Positions 54,850-64,000 of a stretch of DNA of 64,000 bases are shown one piece after another. The translations under genes were made by a program, and so were the position numbers. This DNA comes from Crossaster papposus (taxonomy: Eukaryota; Echinodermata; Asteroidea; Velatida; Solasteridae): assembly GCA_037893245.1 (NCBI GenBank), contig JBAIAA010000532.1, forward strand, positions 1 through 64,000, written 5' to 3'. The stretch's first letter is position 1, and each line of letters starts with the position of its first letter. The notes beneath the pieces were generated by a model. The model saw only the letters and a program-made list of their open reading frames with translations. It ran no database searches and was not told the DNA's origin.

Positions 54850-55360
54850 CAAATGTGCAGCTTTTGCATGTTCGAAGGATTGTGCAGCATTAATTGCCTT
54901 AATTGCGTATTGCACAATACGTGGAGTTAGAACATATTATGTTGTCATGGATCGACCCATCAGGATCTAGGATTCAAGTTTGCTTGATGATATAAAGAAT
55001 ATCAACACTATTTCAATACTGGAGATCCAGATAACATCCCAAATACATGTAGGAACGGAACTCCAACTGACTGCGAACTAACCAATCACAATAAGATCTT
55101 CCAACAATCAGTTGCAAGAGAATTAGCTTGGGCCTACAATACACTAATCTCTAAAAAAATTCAAAACATGAACCGGAAATTATAGACCGTGATCTGTAAA
55201 CTACTAGAGCACATGCTTGACAGTCAAATAACGTCTCCTTTAAACATGACATTGCAAAGGCCTTTTCACACTAGATTATCTATCCCTAGATTATCTATGT
55301 ACAAACATGGCACATGCTGGTAGGACCGATGTCACATGTCAAGCAATGTTTGTTTGAATC
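54850..55360. other. Non-coding sequence
   Basis: Nothing recognised. Confidence 0.35.
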
Positions 55361-55597
55361 TGTTAACCAGTTCGCACCAAGATTATTTTAACATCACTGA
55401 GCCGAGGCGTGGGATTATTTTTAACAAAATTCGATCCGAGGTGGGTTCAAGCCGATGTACCGGGAAGCACACCCACGCATTTCCGGCCTTGCTCGCTGAG
55501 ACAGTTCCGGCCTTGCTCGTGACGTGTTTATGCGACATCTGTTTTTAATCTGGGGTAAACTTTGCGTGTATCCCGTCATCCGGCGCGAACTGGTTAA
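55361..55597. mobile_element. MITE, AACCAGTTCGC family, full length
   Basis: TTAACCAGTTCGCACC at the left and GGCGCGAACTGGTTAA at the right are almost perfect inverted repeats. CGGCCTTGCTCG is doubled in the interior. Length 237 bp, the same as 8369-8605 and in the opposite orientation. It is the best end-to-end copy in the window. Confidence 0.9.
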
Positions 55598-55599
55598 GC

Positions 55600-56265
55600 A
55601 AAGACGTGACCTATGTTTGAAGTTTGCTCAATCCTTGATGCAGTCTGGTGTATTCCGTAGCTGGCTTCCTGAACAAAGAGGCATATTGCGTAATTCACAT
55701 TTATTGTCAATCCCTAGGGCCCGTACACAACTATTTGCCAACAGTGTCATTCCTTACTAAAAGCTAGTCTTAAATGAAAGTAGTCATTGATACCGGTACG
55801 GGTTTACACATGTACACAAACTGTTTTATATTAAATGTTTTTAGCTTCCTTTTCCCTACCCCCCCCCCCCCCCCCCCCACCCTTTCCCTACTTTTACTCC
55901 TTTCCTTTTAGCTTCCCTTTTCTTCGCTATTTTCTACTTTCCTCTTCCCCACCCTGCCCCCTACCCTCCTCCCCAGCCCTGCCCAAAACCCTCTCCCCTT
56001 AAACTCACCATATTTATATTATAATTGTTAATCTTAATTAATATTTTGTCTGGCATTTTTTTTAATGAAATCTGTACATTTTGTCATTGTATTTTTTATT
56101 TTTTTTAGTCCTTTGTTTTGTTTAAACTATTTTAATTCAGCTTTTAGCTACGACAGTGTTTTTTTTAAATAATAAACCAGAATATATATATCCCCTGTCT
56201 AGATACCAGTAGGCTACCGGCATAATTACCAACAGAGACTCTATAGGGCCAACCGTGTCTTCACA
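55600..56265. other. Non-coding with pyrimidine-rich tract
   Basis: A long C run at 55860-55879 followed by a CT-rich stretch to about 55990. No gene. Confidence 0.5.
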
Positions 56266-56266
56266 A

Positions 56267-57275
56267 GAAGTATACTACAAACTGAAAACTGAAACTGCAC
56301 AAGGTATTAACATATTTGTTATGGTGTTTTGTACTGGTCTTGTAATTCCTTCAATTGTTATGCATAATGTTATATCTTTGTCTGTTTAGTAATGTTTTAC
56401 ATGTAAATGTACATGTACATCTGTCCACAATTCAGCCTTCGGGCTGCGACAGGAGAGGAGTCAAATAAACCATTAATAATAATAATAGTTTTCAAAGTGA
56501 ACAAAGAAATCGGCAAGGCGGGACTGGCGCTCTACCAACTGAGCTATCTTGCCCTATGTTGGCGGTCTCCCAAATTGTCAGTTTTCTGGAGGTTGCAGGT
56601 TCAAGTCCCGCCTTACCGATTTCTTTGTTCACTTTGAAATTTATACAAATTTACTTAGTCAGTTCCTCTTGTGGTTTATTTGTGAATAATAATAATTGAC
56701 ACAAATATTGAAAAAAAAATTAAGTACATTGAAATTTTCCAATTTTGCAATACGATGCTCCCCTTATGTGATTTACATGTACAGGCTATTTAGCACGTTG
56801 AATCTTGGGGGAAAAGTCGACATGCAAAAATTGACGTTTATGCACCGTTTTTCCAGACAACTTGTGACATTTGTATCTGTATTTCTGCCTTGAATTACTA
56901 TAATCTGACATGGTTTTCATATGTGACGCTGCCGATTGTTATTCGCATACAGCGAAGCTAAATAATCTTGCCAAGTATCCTTGGATGGCGGATGTTATGT
57001 GGGTCAATTTGTGATGTCGACACGAGAATTAAAAGTAAACCTAATAATGAGAAAATCTGTTCACCTTTTTCTCTTCCCAGTGAAGTCATTTTCATTTCAA
57101 CATTTCCCCAAAGTGGGAAAACTTTCTCACAAAAGTGGGAAAATATTTTCAAACCCTTTCACAAAAGTTGTAAATGTTTAGAACCTTTTCACACAGGTTG
57201 GAAAGTTTTCGCGCAAAATGGTAATGGTAAATTACCTTTTGTATTTCTTTTCACAAAATTTCCCAATCACAGTGT
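56267..57275. repeat. Segmental duplication F, copy 2
   Basis: Second copy of 48987-50070. The 17-bp satellite begins 9 bases after similarity ends. Confidence 0.85.
56490..56642. repeat. Inverted repeat around tRNA-like boxes
   Basis: TTTCAAAGTGAACAAAGAAA, CGGCAAGGCGGGACT on the left face AAGTCCCGCCTTACCG and TTTCTTTGTTCACTTTGAAA on the right. The minus strand keeps an A box (TAGCTCAGTTGG) and the plus strand a B box (GGTTCAAGTCC). It looks like a rearranged copy of the element at 49224. Confidence 0.7.
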
Positions 57276-57283
57276 TTCAGTGG

Positions 57284-58475
57284 TTCAGACCACCCGAGCG
57301 TTCAGACCACCCGAGCGTTCAGACCACCCGAGCGTTCAGACCACCCGAGCGTTCAGACCACCCGAGCGTTCAGACCACCCGAGCGTTCAGACCACCCGAG
57401 CGTTCAGACCACCCGAGCGTTCAGACCACCCGAGCGTTCAGACCACCCGAGCGTTCAGACCACCCGAGCGTTCAGACCACCCGAGCGTTCAGACCACCCG
57501 AGCGTTCAGACCACCCGAGCGTTCAGACCACCCGAGCGTTCAGACCACCCGAGCGTTCAGACCACCCGAGCGTTCAGACCACCCGAGCGTTCAGACCACC
57601 CGAGCGTTCAGACCACCCGAGCGTTCAGACCACCCGAGCGTTCAGACCACCCGAGCGTTCAGACCACCCGAGCGTTCAGACCACCCGAGCGTTCAGACCA
57701 CCCGAGCGTTCAGACCACCCGAGCGTTCAGACCACCCGAGCGTTCAGACCACCCGAGCGTTCAGACCACCCGAGCGTTCAGACCACCCGAGCGTTCAGAC
57801 CACCCGAGCGTTCACACCACCCGAGCGTTCAGACCACCCGAGCGTTCAGACCACCCGAGCGTTCACACCACCCGAGCGTTCACACCACCCGAGCGTTCAC
57901 ACCACCCGAGCGTTCACACCACCCGAGCGTTCACACCACCCGAGCGTTCACACCACCCGAGCGTTCACACCACCCGAGCGTTCACACCACCCGAGCGTTC
58001 ACACCACCCGAGCGTTCACACCACCCGAGCGTTCACACCACCCGAGCGTTCACACCACCCGAGCGTTCACACCACCCGAGCGTTCACACCACCCGAGCGT
58101 TCACACCACCCGAGCGTTCACACCACCCGAGCGTTCACACCACCCGAGCGTTCACACCACCCGAGCGTTCACACCACCCGAGCGTTCACACCACCCGAGC
58201 GTTCACACCACCCGAGCGTTCACACCACCCGAGCGTTCACACCACCCGACCGTTCACACCACCCGACCGTTCACACCACCCGACCGTTCACACCACCCGA
58301 CCGTTCACACCACCCGACCGTTCACACCACCCGACCGTTCACACCACCCGACCGTTCACACCACCCGACCGTTCACACCACCCGACCGTTCACACCACCC
58401 GACCGTTCACACCACCCGACCGTTCACACCACCCGACCGTTCACACCACCCGACCGTTCACACCACCCGACCGTT
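57284..58475. repeat. 17-bp satellite, 70 copies in three blocks
   Basis: The period is exactly 17. Block 1 (57284-57810, 31 copies) is TTCAGACCACCCGAGCG. Block 2 (57811-58235, 25 copies) is TTCACACCACCCGAGCG except copies 2 and 3, which are type 1. Block 3 (58236-58475, 14 copies) is TTCACACCACCCGACCG. The unit has no stop codon in any plus frame, so frames of 469 and 513 codons run through it. They show no other sign of being genes. Confidence 0.97.
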
Positions 58476-58479
58476 TTGT

Positions 58480-59930
58480 GGTCAAATGGGAAGACAAGTC
58501 GTCCGTTGAGACAAGTCAAATCGTAGATAGGGGAATTGGTTGTGGAAGGACAACTGATGGGCTAGACAGCGCTGTCGTTTTGGACGAGGCTGGGGTACAC
58601 ATACAGGGGGCTGGGATTTATGTTTAGATTTGCCTGTTAATTAAGTCACACGCGAAGGTTTTTTTTTTTCAGCAACCTTCTTCACTCCTTTGTTATTTAT
58701 ACAAATGCAATCATTATACATATTGTAAGGAGCCCTGGAAACAAGAAAAAGAGCTCTGGAAATTGAAAATGTAGCTCTGCAAAATTTTTGACCAATCTGA
58801 CAAAGAGCTCTGGAAAAATACAGTATTTTTTACACTGACCGAAATGATTTTTCTTTTCATGCAGGTGTTTTTTTGTTCACTAAGGAGAGACTGGATGTAA
58901 AGAAGCATGAATCAGAGTAACACACAACTGTCTATGGACACTGGGTATGTGTAAAATGAAGGTGGGCCAGGAATCGTTGGGAAAATCTTAAATTTCTTTT
59001 AAAATACTGTCCCCAATTTAAAAAATATAGCTAGTCCACATGTTGTTTGCAATTGGTTACACATCTGTGAAGGTGCAAGCCTGGTAGACTGGTTCCCCTG
59101 TCCTGACAATTCACCGATGTCTATAAATTGATCTGTTTTATCTAAAGTAGGGTCATGGAACCAGACTACCAGAACAGCATTTAAAACAAAAATGACATTG
59201 ATATTTGACATAAAAAAGTAACCTGCAAATCCATCCATTTCTGGACATTAAAGCAAAAACAAATGCATATATAGTCTAGGCAAAAAATCCAGAAATGTGC
59301 CTATTTAAGTTGCATAAGGCATTTTTGAGGAAAAGCAAACAAATAGGTGATTCTGAAAGATAATTTTGTGCTGAATATGAATATCTTGTTTGTGTTTCTC
59401 AAAATTGCCTAATTAGGTCAGTAATTAAGGTCAAAGGTCATTAAGTGCAAATTTCAGTTTTTCACAAGAAATTGTTTATTTTACCTTCTAAATACTATGA
59501 TGTTGAAAATTTTGCAATTCCTTTTTTAATAAATCATACACAGCATGTCAAAATATCGAAATGAATGGAAATTGTTAAAGAATTATTCACTTCTTTTGAC
59601 AATATCTCCTTAACCATTGGACTTTCTCTTTTTCACCACGGGATGAGTTTCTACAGGCTGTTTTTCAAACCTATGCACGTTTGATCGGTGTTCTCTGGCT
59701 GATTTACATTATTTTGGGTACCGAGGGACAGGAATATGGTATTTGGTTTCATAAATTATTATAATTAGGACGGTAATTAGAGCCAAAGGTCAATTAGTAC
59801 AAATTATTAGGAAATTTCATTTTTGTGCATCCCTACAAAATGCTGGTGCTGTAGTAGGCCCCTATATACCATACCTCACATGCTTTTGTTAAATCTACAG
59901 GGTGGGAATCCCTATACCCACTGTCTGAAG
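58480..59930. other. AT-rich non-coding sequence
   Basis: AGCTCTGGAAA recurs several times at 58745-58815. A 79-codon minus frame at 58999-59238 has a hydrophobic stretch but no splice support or known family; I do not call it a gene. Confidence 0.35.
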
Positions 59931-59940
59931 CAGTGATGTA

Positions 59941-60076
59941 GTACTCGAGACCGGTCTCGGTCTCGAGATTGGTCTTGAGGCCTGGTCTCGGTCTCGGCTA
60001 GCCGGTCTTGGTTTCGAATCTTAATGACTCGGTCTTGGTCTCGGATGTCTGGTCTCGGGTCTCGGTGCCGAGACCG
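59941..60076. repeat. GGTCTCGGTCTCG simple-sequence tract
   Basis: Irregular GGTCTCG/GGTCTTGG array containing GAGACCGGTCTC palindromes. Confidence 0.85.
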
Positions 60077-60227
60077 GCAATGAAAATGTAGTAATAAATG
60101 CACTAGTAATACAAAACAAAGCCCAGCAGTATACTGTATAATGATAGTAGTCCTATGTGGATATGGATAGGCATACATAATGAACATGCAACAGGTAAAT
60201 TTATGACCCCCCCCCCCCCCTACAAAT

Positions 60228-60722
60228 TTGGTTGTATCGGCAACTTCTGTGAAGTTCCTATCAAATAGTGGGCGCACCAACAGATTAATAAACCGGTTGC
60301 ACGGTGGCATCAAGTTTAGCAAGTCCAACTCACACAAGAAGAGCAAGTCCAGCCAGCCTCCACCATCTTCATCTAGCTCTATTTCATCCAGCATCCCGTG
60401 CGGTCAACGGTCCCCAAACAGCATTCCAAGCGACGATGAGTTACTTCTTCTATCCTGTCAACTAGACTTTGGCCCGTCCACATCAAGAACCACACCAACC
60501 ACGGTCTCACCCAAATTATCCGAGGAAAACTTCAAACTGGTGAAACTCCTTGCAGTCAACGTCAACATTTTGACATCTGTCAAGGAACACATCACCCGCC
60601 AAATACGACTCCTTTCCCGGTCAATCGAGACTAGCACACCACCACCCTATGTCGAGGTAAACATACGGCCACCACGTCCACACCAATCTCTAAAATTCCA
60701 GGGGTCATTCCATAATCGCTGA
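60228..60722 (+). CDS. Possible upstream ORF of the second Penelope-like element
   Basis: A 164-codon frame with no known domain. It has a basic start (RLINRLHGGIKFSKSN), a serine/proline-rich linker and a more ordered end (SEENFKLVKLLAVNVNIL). It lies on the same strand and 400 bases upstream of the RT remnant, so it may be a first ORF or leader of that element. It could also be chance; composition is not repetitive. Confidence 0.35.
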   Translation: MVVSATSVKFLSNSGRTNRLINRLHGGIKFSKSNSHKKSKSSQPPPSSSSSISSSIPCGQRSPNSIPSDDELLLLSCQLDFGPSTSRTTPTTVSPKLSEENFKLVKLLAVNVNILTSVKEHITRQIRLLSRSIETSTPPPYVEVNIRPPRPHQSLKFQGSFHNR

Positions 60723-61124
60723 AGCAATCTCCAGAAAAGAACATCGCTGCTCTTCACAAGAATTACGCTGGAAAAATACTATCAACTATACCCATCACTG
60801 CGGCCCAGCTGACCAACGCCAGGCGCTCAGCCCAAGAAATGCTTGCTCAAGACTTCCAGGGTCACTGATCATCCCACTGCTAAACAACTCCTGAGCTTCT
60901 TCCCAAGACCCTATCAACCAACAATAGGCATCAAAGAAAACCGACAACACTAGTCGATCTCTAACCACAAAACCAAACGGTCCTTTTCAGGACCACCACA
61001 CCTTCTCAAAAGAGATAAATCCGTCATCTTGCCACTATAATATAATAATTATAATAAATAAACTTGAATATAACCCACCCTATACCTTATCCGTTATATT
61101 CAAACTACAAATCTTTCAACTACC

Positions 61125-62536
61125 ATGGCGAGAAGAAAACTCAACAAAGAAGCCAAGAGATCCCTAAGTCAATCGAAATCTAACCATTTCTCTAGCAAAT
61201 GCAAATCGAAAACCAAAAGACCCAACTCCAATCATTTGCGCTCACTAGCAGAACAATGTCAATCTTTCATAACGAACCTATCCAAAGCAACACTATCGCA
61301 AACTGAAATAATTGCTTTAAGAAAAGGTTTAAACTTCGTACCCACTCCTGCTAAACCAAACCGCATTTTACTTGCAAGTGACATAAATACCTTCAATCGA
61401 AGACTAAGAATTGCATTCTTAATGCGTAACAAACGCTCCAAAAAACATCCTTTCAAACCACCATCAAACTGGCAACCAAAATCATCCCCTAGTGCAACAC
61501 TAGAAGAATATTTGGAAGCCAAAAGATACGAACTGGCCCACATCAGGCTAAGGAATCGGAAGAAAACATGACCACATGCACAAGAACTATCGGCCATAAA
61601 CAAACTTAAAAACAATCCTGACATCGTAGTCAAACCATATGACAAAGGCAGAGGCATCTGCATCATGAACCACTCAGACTATCTACAAGTGGGTTACCAC
61701 CACCTTGAGTCCCATCATTATACCCAACTGGACCAAGACATTACCCCACAAACTATTATGTTGGTTCACAACACACTAATTGAAATGAGAAACAACAAAC
61801 ACATTGACAACGATACTCGACCTACTTCCACAAAACTGTCAAACATGTCCAACCATGTATTTTCTCCCCAAAATACACAAAACTCTGCCACCGGGAGAAC
61901 ATTTTGTTGGACAACCAATTATAAGTGGATGTACCAGCCCTACGGCCAACATTTCAGAATACATAGACTATTTTCTTCTTCCCATAATAACCGCACAGCC
62001 CACATATGTCCGCGACACAGCAGACATTTTGCGCAAACTGGAAGAAAGACAATTTCCACAAGATGTCTTAATTACAAGTATCGATTTTGTTTCTATGTAC
62101 ACAAATGTCCGGTAGACGGAAGCAATCAAATGCGTTTGCAATGCCCTCGAAAACACAAACCATAACCATCCGATCACAAAACCACCCTCGACTTTACACC
62201 CCAAAACTTATAAAACTCATTCTTGGCCGCAACTGTTTCCAATTCGGAAATAAGTTCTTTCTCCAGAAAATTAAACAATAATGGAACTTAAACAAACACT
62301 GGAACTTAATCCAAGGCAATCAAATACTTTCGGAACTATTTCCGAAACCTCCATTCATTGCCTTCAAAAAAGCCCAAAACATTCGGGAGAAACTAATAAG
62401 AGCTAAACTACCACAGCAAAATCAAAAGCTCGAACCACTCCCAACAGACTCTGGCTTTTTTGAACAACAAATTGAACCAGACGAAACCCTCAACATATTG
62501 CTCTCCCTACTGGACGAACAATTTGAAACCGACTAA
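61125..62536 (+). pseudogene. Penelope-like element RT, catalytic core deleted
   Basis: N-terminal basic leader, then ALRKGLNFVPTPAKP and FNRRLRIAFLMRNKR, an N-terminal region missing from the 24-kb copy. An in-frame TGA at 61569 precedes YDKGRGICIMNHSDY. A frameshift near 61855 leads to FLPKIHKTLPPGEHFVG, PIISGCTSPTANISEYIDYF and VSMYTNV. Near 62241 FQFGNKFFLQ (equivalent to FEFNGKFFRQ in the other copy) runs into NKHWNLIQGNQ (equivalent to LKHWPLISEN), so about 200 residues including the GxAMGS and YRDD boxes are gone. The C-terminus ETLNILLSLLDEQFETD matches the other copy's NLQILLELLKEQ. Inactive. Confidence 0.8.
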
Positions 62537-62745
62537 AAAAAACCATATGGCTCAAACCAAACTTAAATGATTGGACTATACCCAATCCCAGCCACAACTT
62601 GTCCACGAGTCAGCCTCGATTCTTTTTTGAATCACCTATTTGCAACTGAAGTGTGGCCAAACAGCAAGGTACGAAAGTATGTTATATTGCTAGCAAGAGG
62701 ATTTGCGAACATAATCCTCTGCATGCTCGCACCACCAATGACATT
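62537..62745 (+). other. Probable 3' flank of the Penelope-like element
   Basis: Unique sequence between the stop codon and the CCAAT-rich MITE; no further coding. Confidence 0.35.
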
Positions 62746-63781
62746 CACTCTAAAAACAGTTTGGTTAAAAGACCAACCAATCTAATTGGTTGACCCAATA
62801 TTGGTTGTTTTTAACCAATGTGTTGGTTAAAGCGTAACCAATGCGTTGGATGTCCGTCAAACAGTCATATTGGTTGAAGGTATCAACCAATCTATTGGTC
62901 ATTTAAACCAATATATTGGTTGTCCTTCAACCAGTTATATTGGTTGAGCTTGCAACTAAGGTATCAACCAATCTATTGGTTAATCATAACCAATATATTG
63001 GTTGTCCTTTAACTAGTCATATTGGTTGAGCCTGTATTAACCAATCTATTGCCAATAGATTGGTTGTTCTTCAACCAGTCATATTTGGTTGAGCTTGTAG
63101 GAAATGTACCTACAGCAACTGACCAATCAGAAGTGAGGAAATTTGTTTTGACAATAGTCGATGTTAAATTGTAGTATTTATACCAAAATGCATTTGTTTT
63201 ACCATAATATGTAATTATTCAAACGATTCCATGATTGAATATAGATTTTTGTGCAAACATAGTAAACAATTCACATTAAATTTCATTCGTATTCAAATTT
63301 TGACATTGTTCATAAAAAACTAGCTGTGACTTAGTCGTGGACAAAAAAGCGAACTATAAAACTAACAACGGCAATAACTAAGTTTGTAGTAAGTGCTATG
63401 TAGGTAATATCTAGGTTATTATGCGTAATTGTATGTATGCGTAATTGCAATGTGTAATAAATTAATTCCATTGGTATTATTTCATTACGTACGTAATTTG
63501 TCCACGTAGGAACCAATACATATTGGTTGTAGCCTAACCATTATATATTGGTTAGTGCTATAACCAATATGGATTGGTTACGTGGTAACCAATACAAATT
63601 GGTTGGAGTTAACCAACATTGCATTGGTTAGTGTTATAACCAATATGGATTGGTTAAATAGGTAACCAATTTTCAGATTGGTTATTTGAACCAATATTTT
63701 GGTTATCCACATATCTACCAACTGGATTGGTTGAAATCGACAAATATATTGGTTATTTTCAACCAATCTTTATTTAGAGTG
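62746..63781. mobile_element. MITE made of AACCAAT/ATTGGTT palindromes
   Basis: Ends CACTCTAAAAACAG and TTTATTTAGAGTG are inverted repeats. Between them AACCAATnnATTGGTT-type palindromes (for example AACCAATATATTGGTT) recur dozens of times in two dense fields, 62756-63085 and 63508-63770. They flank a plain AT-rich centre. No coding sequence and no clear target duplication. Confidence 0.8.
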
Positions 63782-64000
63782 TTTGATTATTCCACCTATC
63801 ATAGTCACTCAATCTCTTATGTCCGCCCACCTACATTTCAATCGGACATAACCGGCAAAGACTAGGCCTAAGTCATGCTTAAAATTCATTTTTTAAGCCA
63901 CACAGGTCACAGAGTAAAAGTGTCACTGAATGGGATAGTGCCATCCCTCTCTCCAAACCAAAAATGGACATAAAAGGAATTCCCTCAAAATTGGGTATTC
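63782..64000. other. Unassigned sequence to window end
   Basis: No feature recognised. Confidence 0.35.

Noticed and set aside
57284..58475. CRISPR-like regular array
   Set aside because: Repeats are directly adjacent with no spacers and the context is eukaryotic.
56968..58627. Two long frames (513 and 469 codons) of repeated proline/histidine/arginine peptides
   Set aside because: They are translations of the 17-bp satellite, which has no stop in any plus frame. No domain, splice or promoter support.
58999..59238. 79-codon minus-strand frame with a hydrophobic segment
   Set aside because: Stands alone, no recognisable family and no convincing splice signals. Kept as a note only.
61569..61571. 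In-frame TGA as a selenocysteine codon
   Set aside because: The same reading frame has a frameshift and a large deletion downstream, and no SECIS-like structure was seen; simple decay is enough.

Overview
This window looks like intron-rich, transposon-dense nuclear DNA from a marine invertebrate animal. The evidence is AT-rich non-coding DNA, GT-AG bounded short exons, L2/CR1-type LINE, BEL/Pao, Penelope-like, hAT/ZMYM-like, THAP and RecQ-like remnants, many foldback MITEs, and a strong excess of the palindromes TACATGTA and ACCGGT(A). An echinoderm, hemichordate or cephalochordate is my best guess. That is inference; nothing here fixes the species. There is no bacterial-style gene organisation.

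Layout. (1) 1-2.1 kb: a 129-bp tandem repeat and dispersed repeats. (2) 2.15-19.0 kb, plus strand: a possible host gene built from very short phase-0 exons. Whole exon/intron blocks are duplicated (4.94-8.03 kb repeated at 9.40-12.33 kb, a third partial copy at 12.95-13.30 kb, and 8.45-9.30 kb repeated at 16.17-17.05 kb). The array is interrupted by a decayed THAP domain and a BEL/Pao gag-protease fragment (13.9-16.15 kb). (3) 19.4-29 kb: a broken LINE reverse transcriptase, foldback elements, an 11/12-bp satellite, and a Penelope-like reverse transcriptase (24.0-25.5 kb, minus) lying between long inverted repeats. (4) 29-33.2 kb: long hairpins, a RecQ-like helicase fragment, and a 2.3-kb foldback with a pogo-like element in its centre. 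(5) 33.8-37.3 kb: a nearly intact L2/CR1-like LINE, with endonuclease and reverse transcriptase separated by one frameshift. Its N-terminus carries a signal-like segment and a 2A-like motif. (6) 37.4-41.7 kb, minus: BEL/Pao pol with a candidate 3' LTR. (7) 42.6-44.1 kb: a TTAA-flanked MITE and a decayed TTF-zinc-finger/DUF4371 transposase. (8) 45.3-57.3 kb: two ordered duplicate segments (about 2.4 kb and 1.1 kb) repeated about 7.2 kb apart, with tRNA-like Pol III promoter sequences and a MITE family. (9) 57.28-58.48 kb: a 70-copy 17-bp satellite in three homogenised blocks. (10) 60-62.5 kb, plus: a second copy of the same Penelope-like family that has lost its catalytic core. (11) 62.75-63.78 kb: a MITE built from dozens of AACCAAT/ATTGGTT palindromes.

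Most open reading frames above 60 codons here are chance or repeat-derived. The confident coding sequences belong to mobile elements. The only candidate host gene is the short-exon array, and its product is not recognised.
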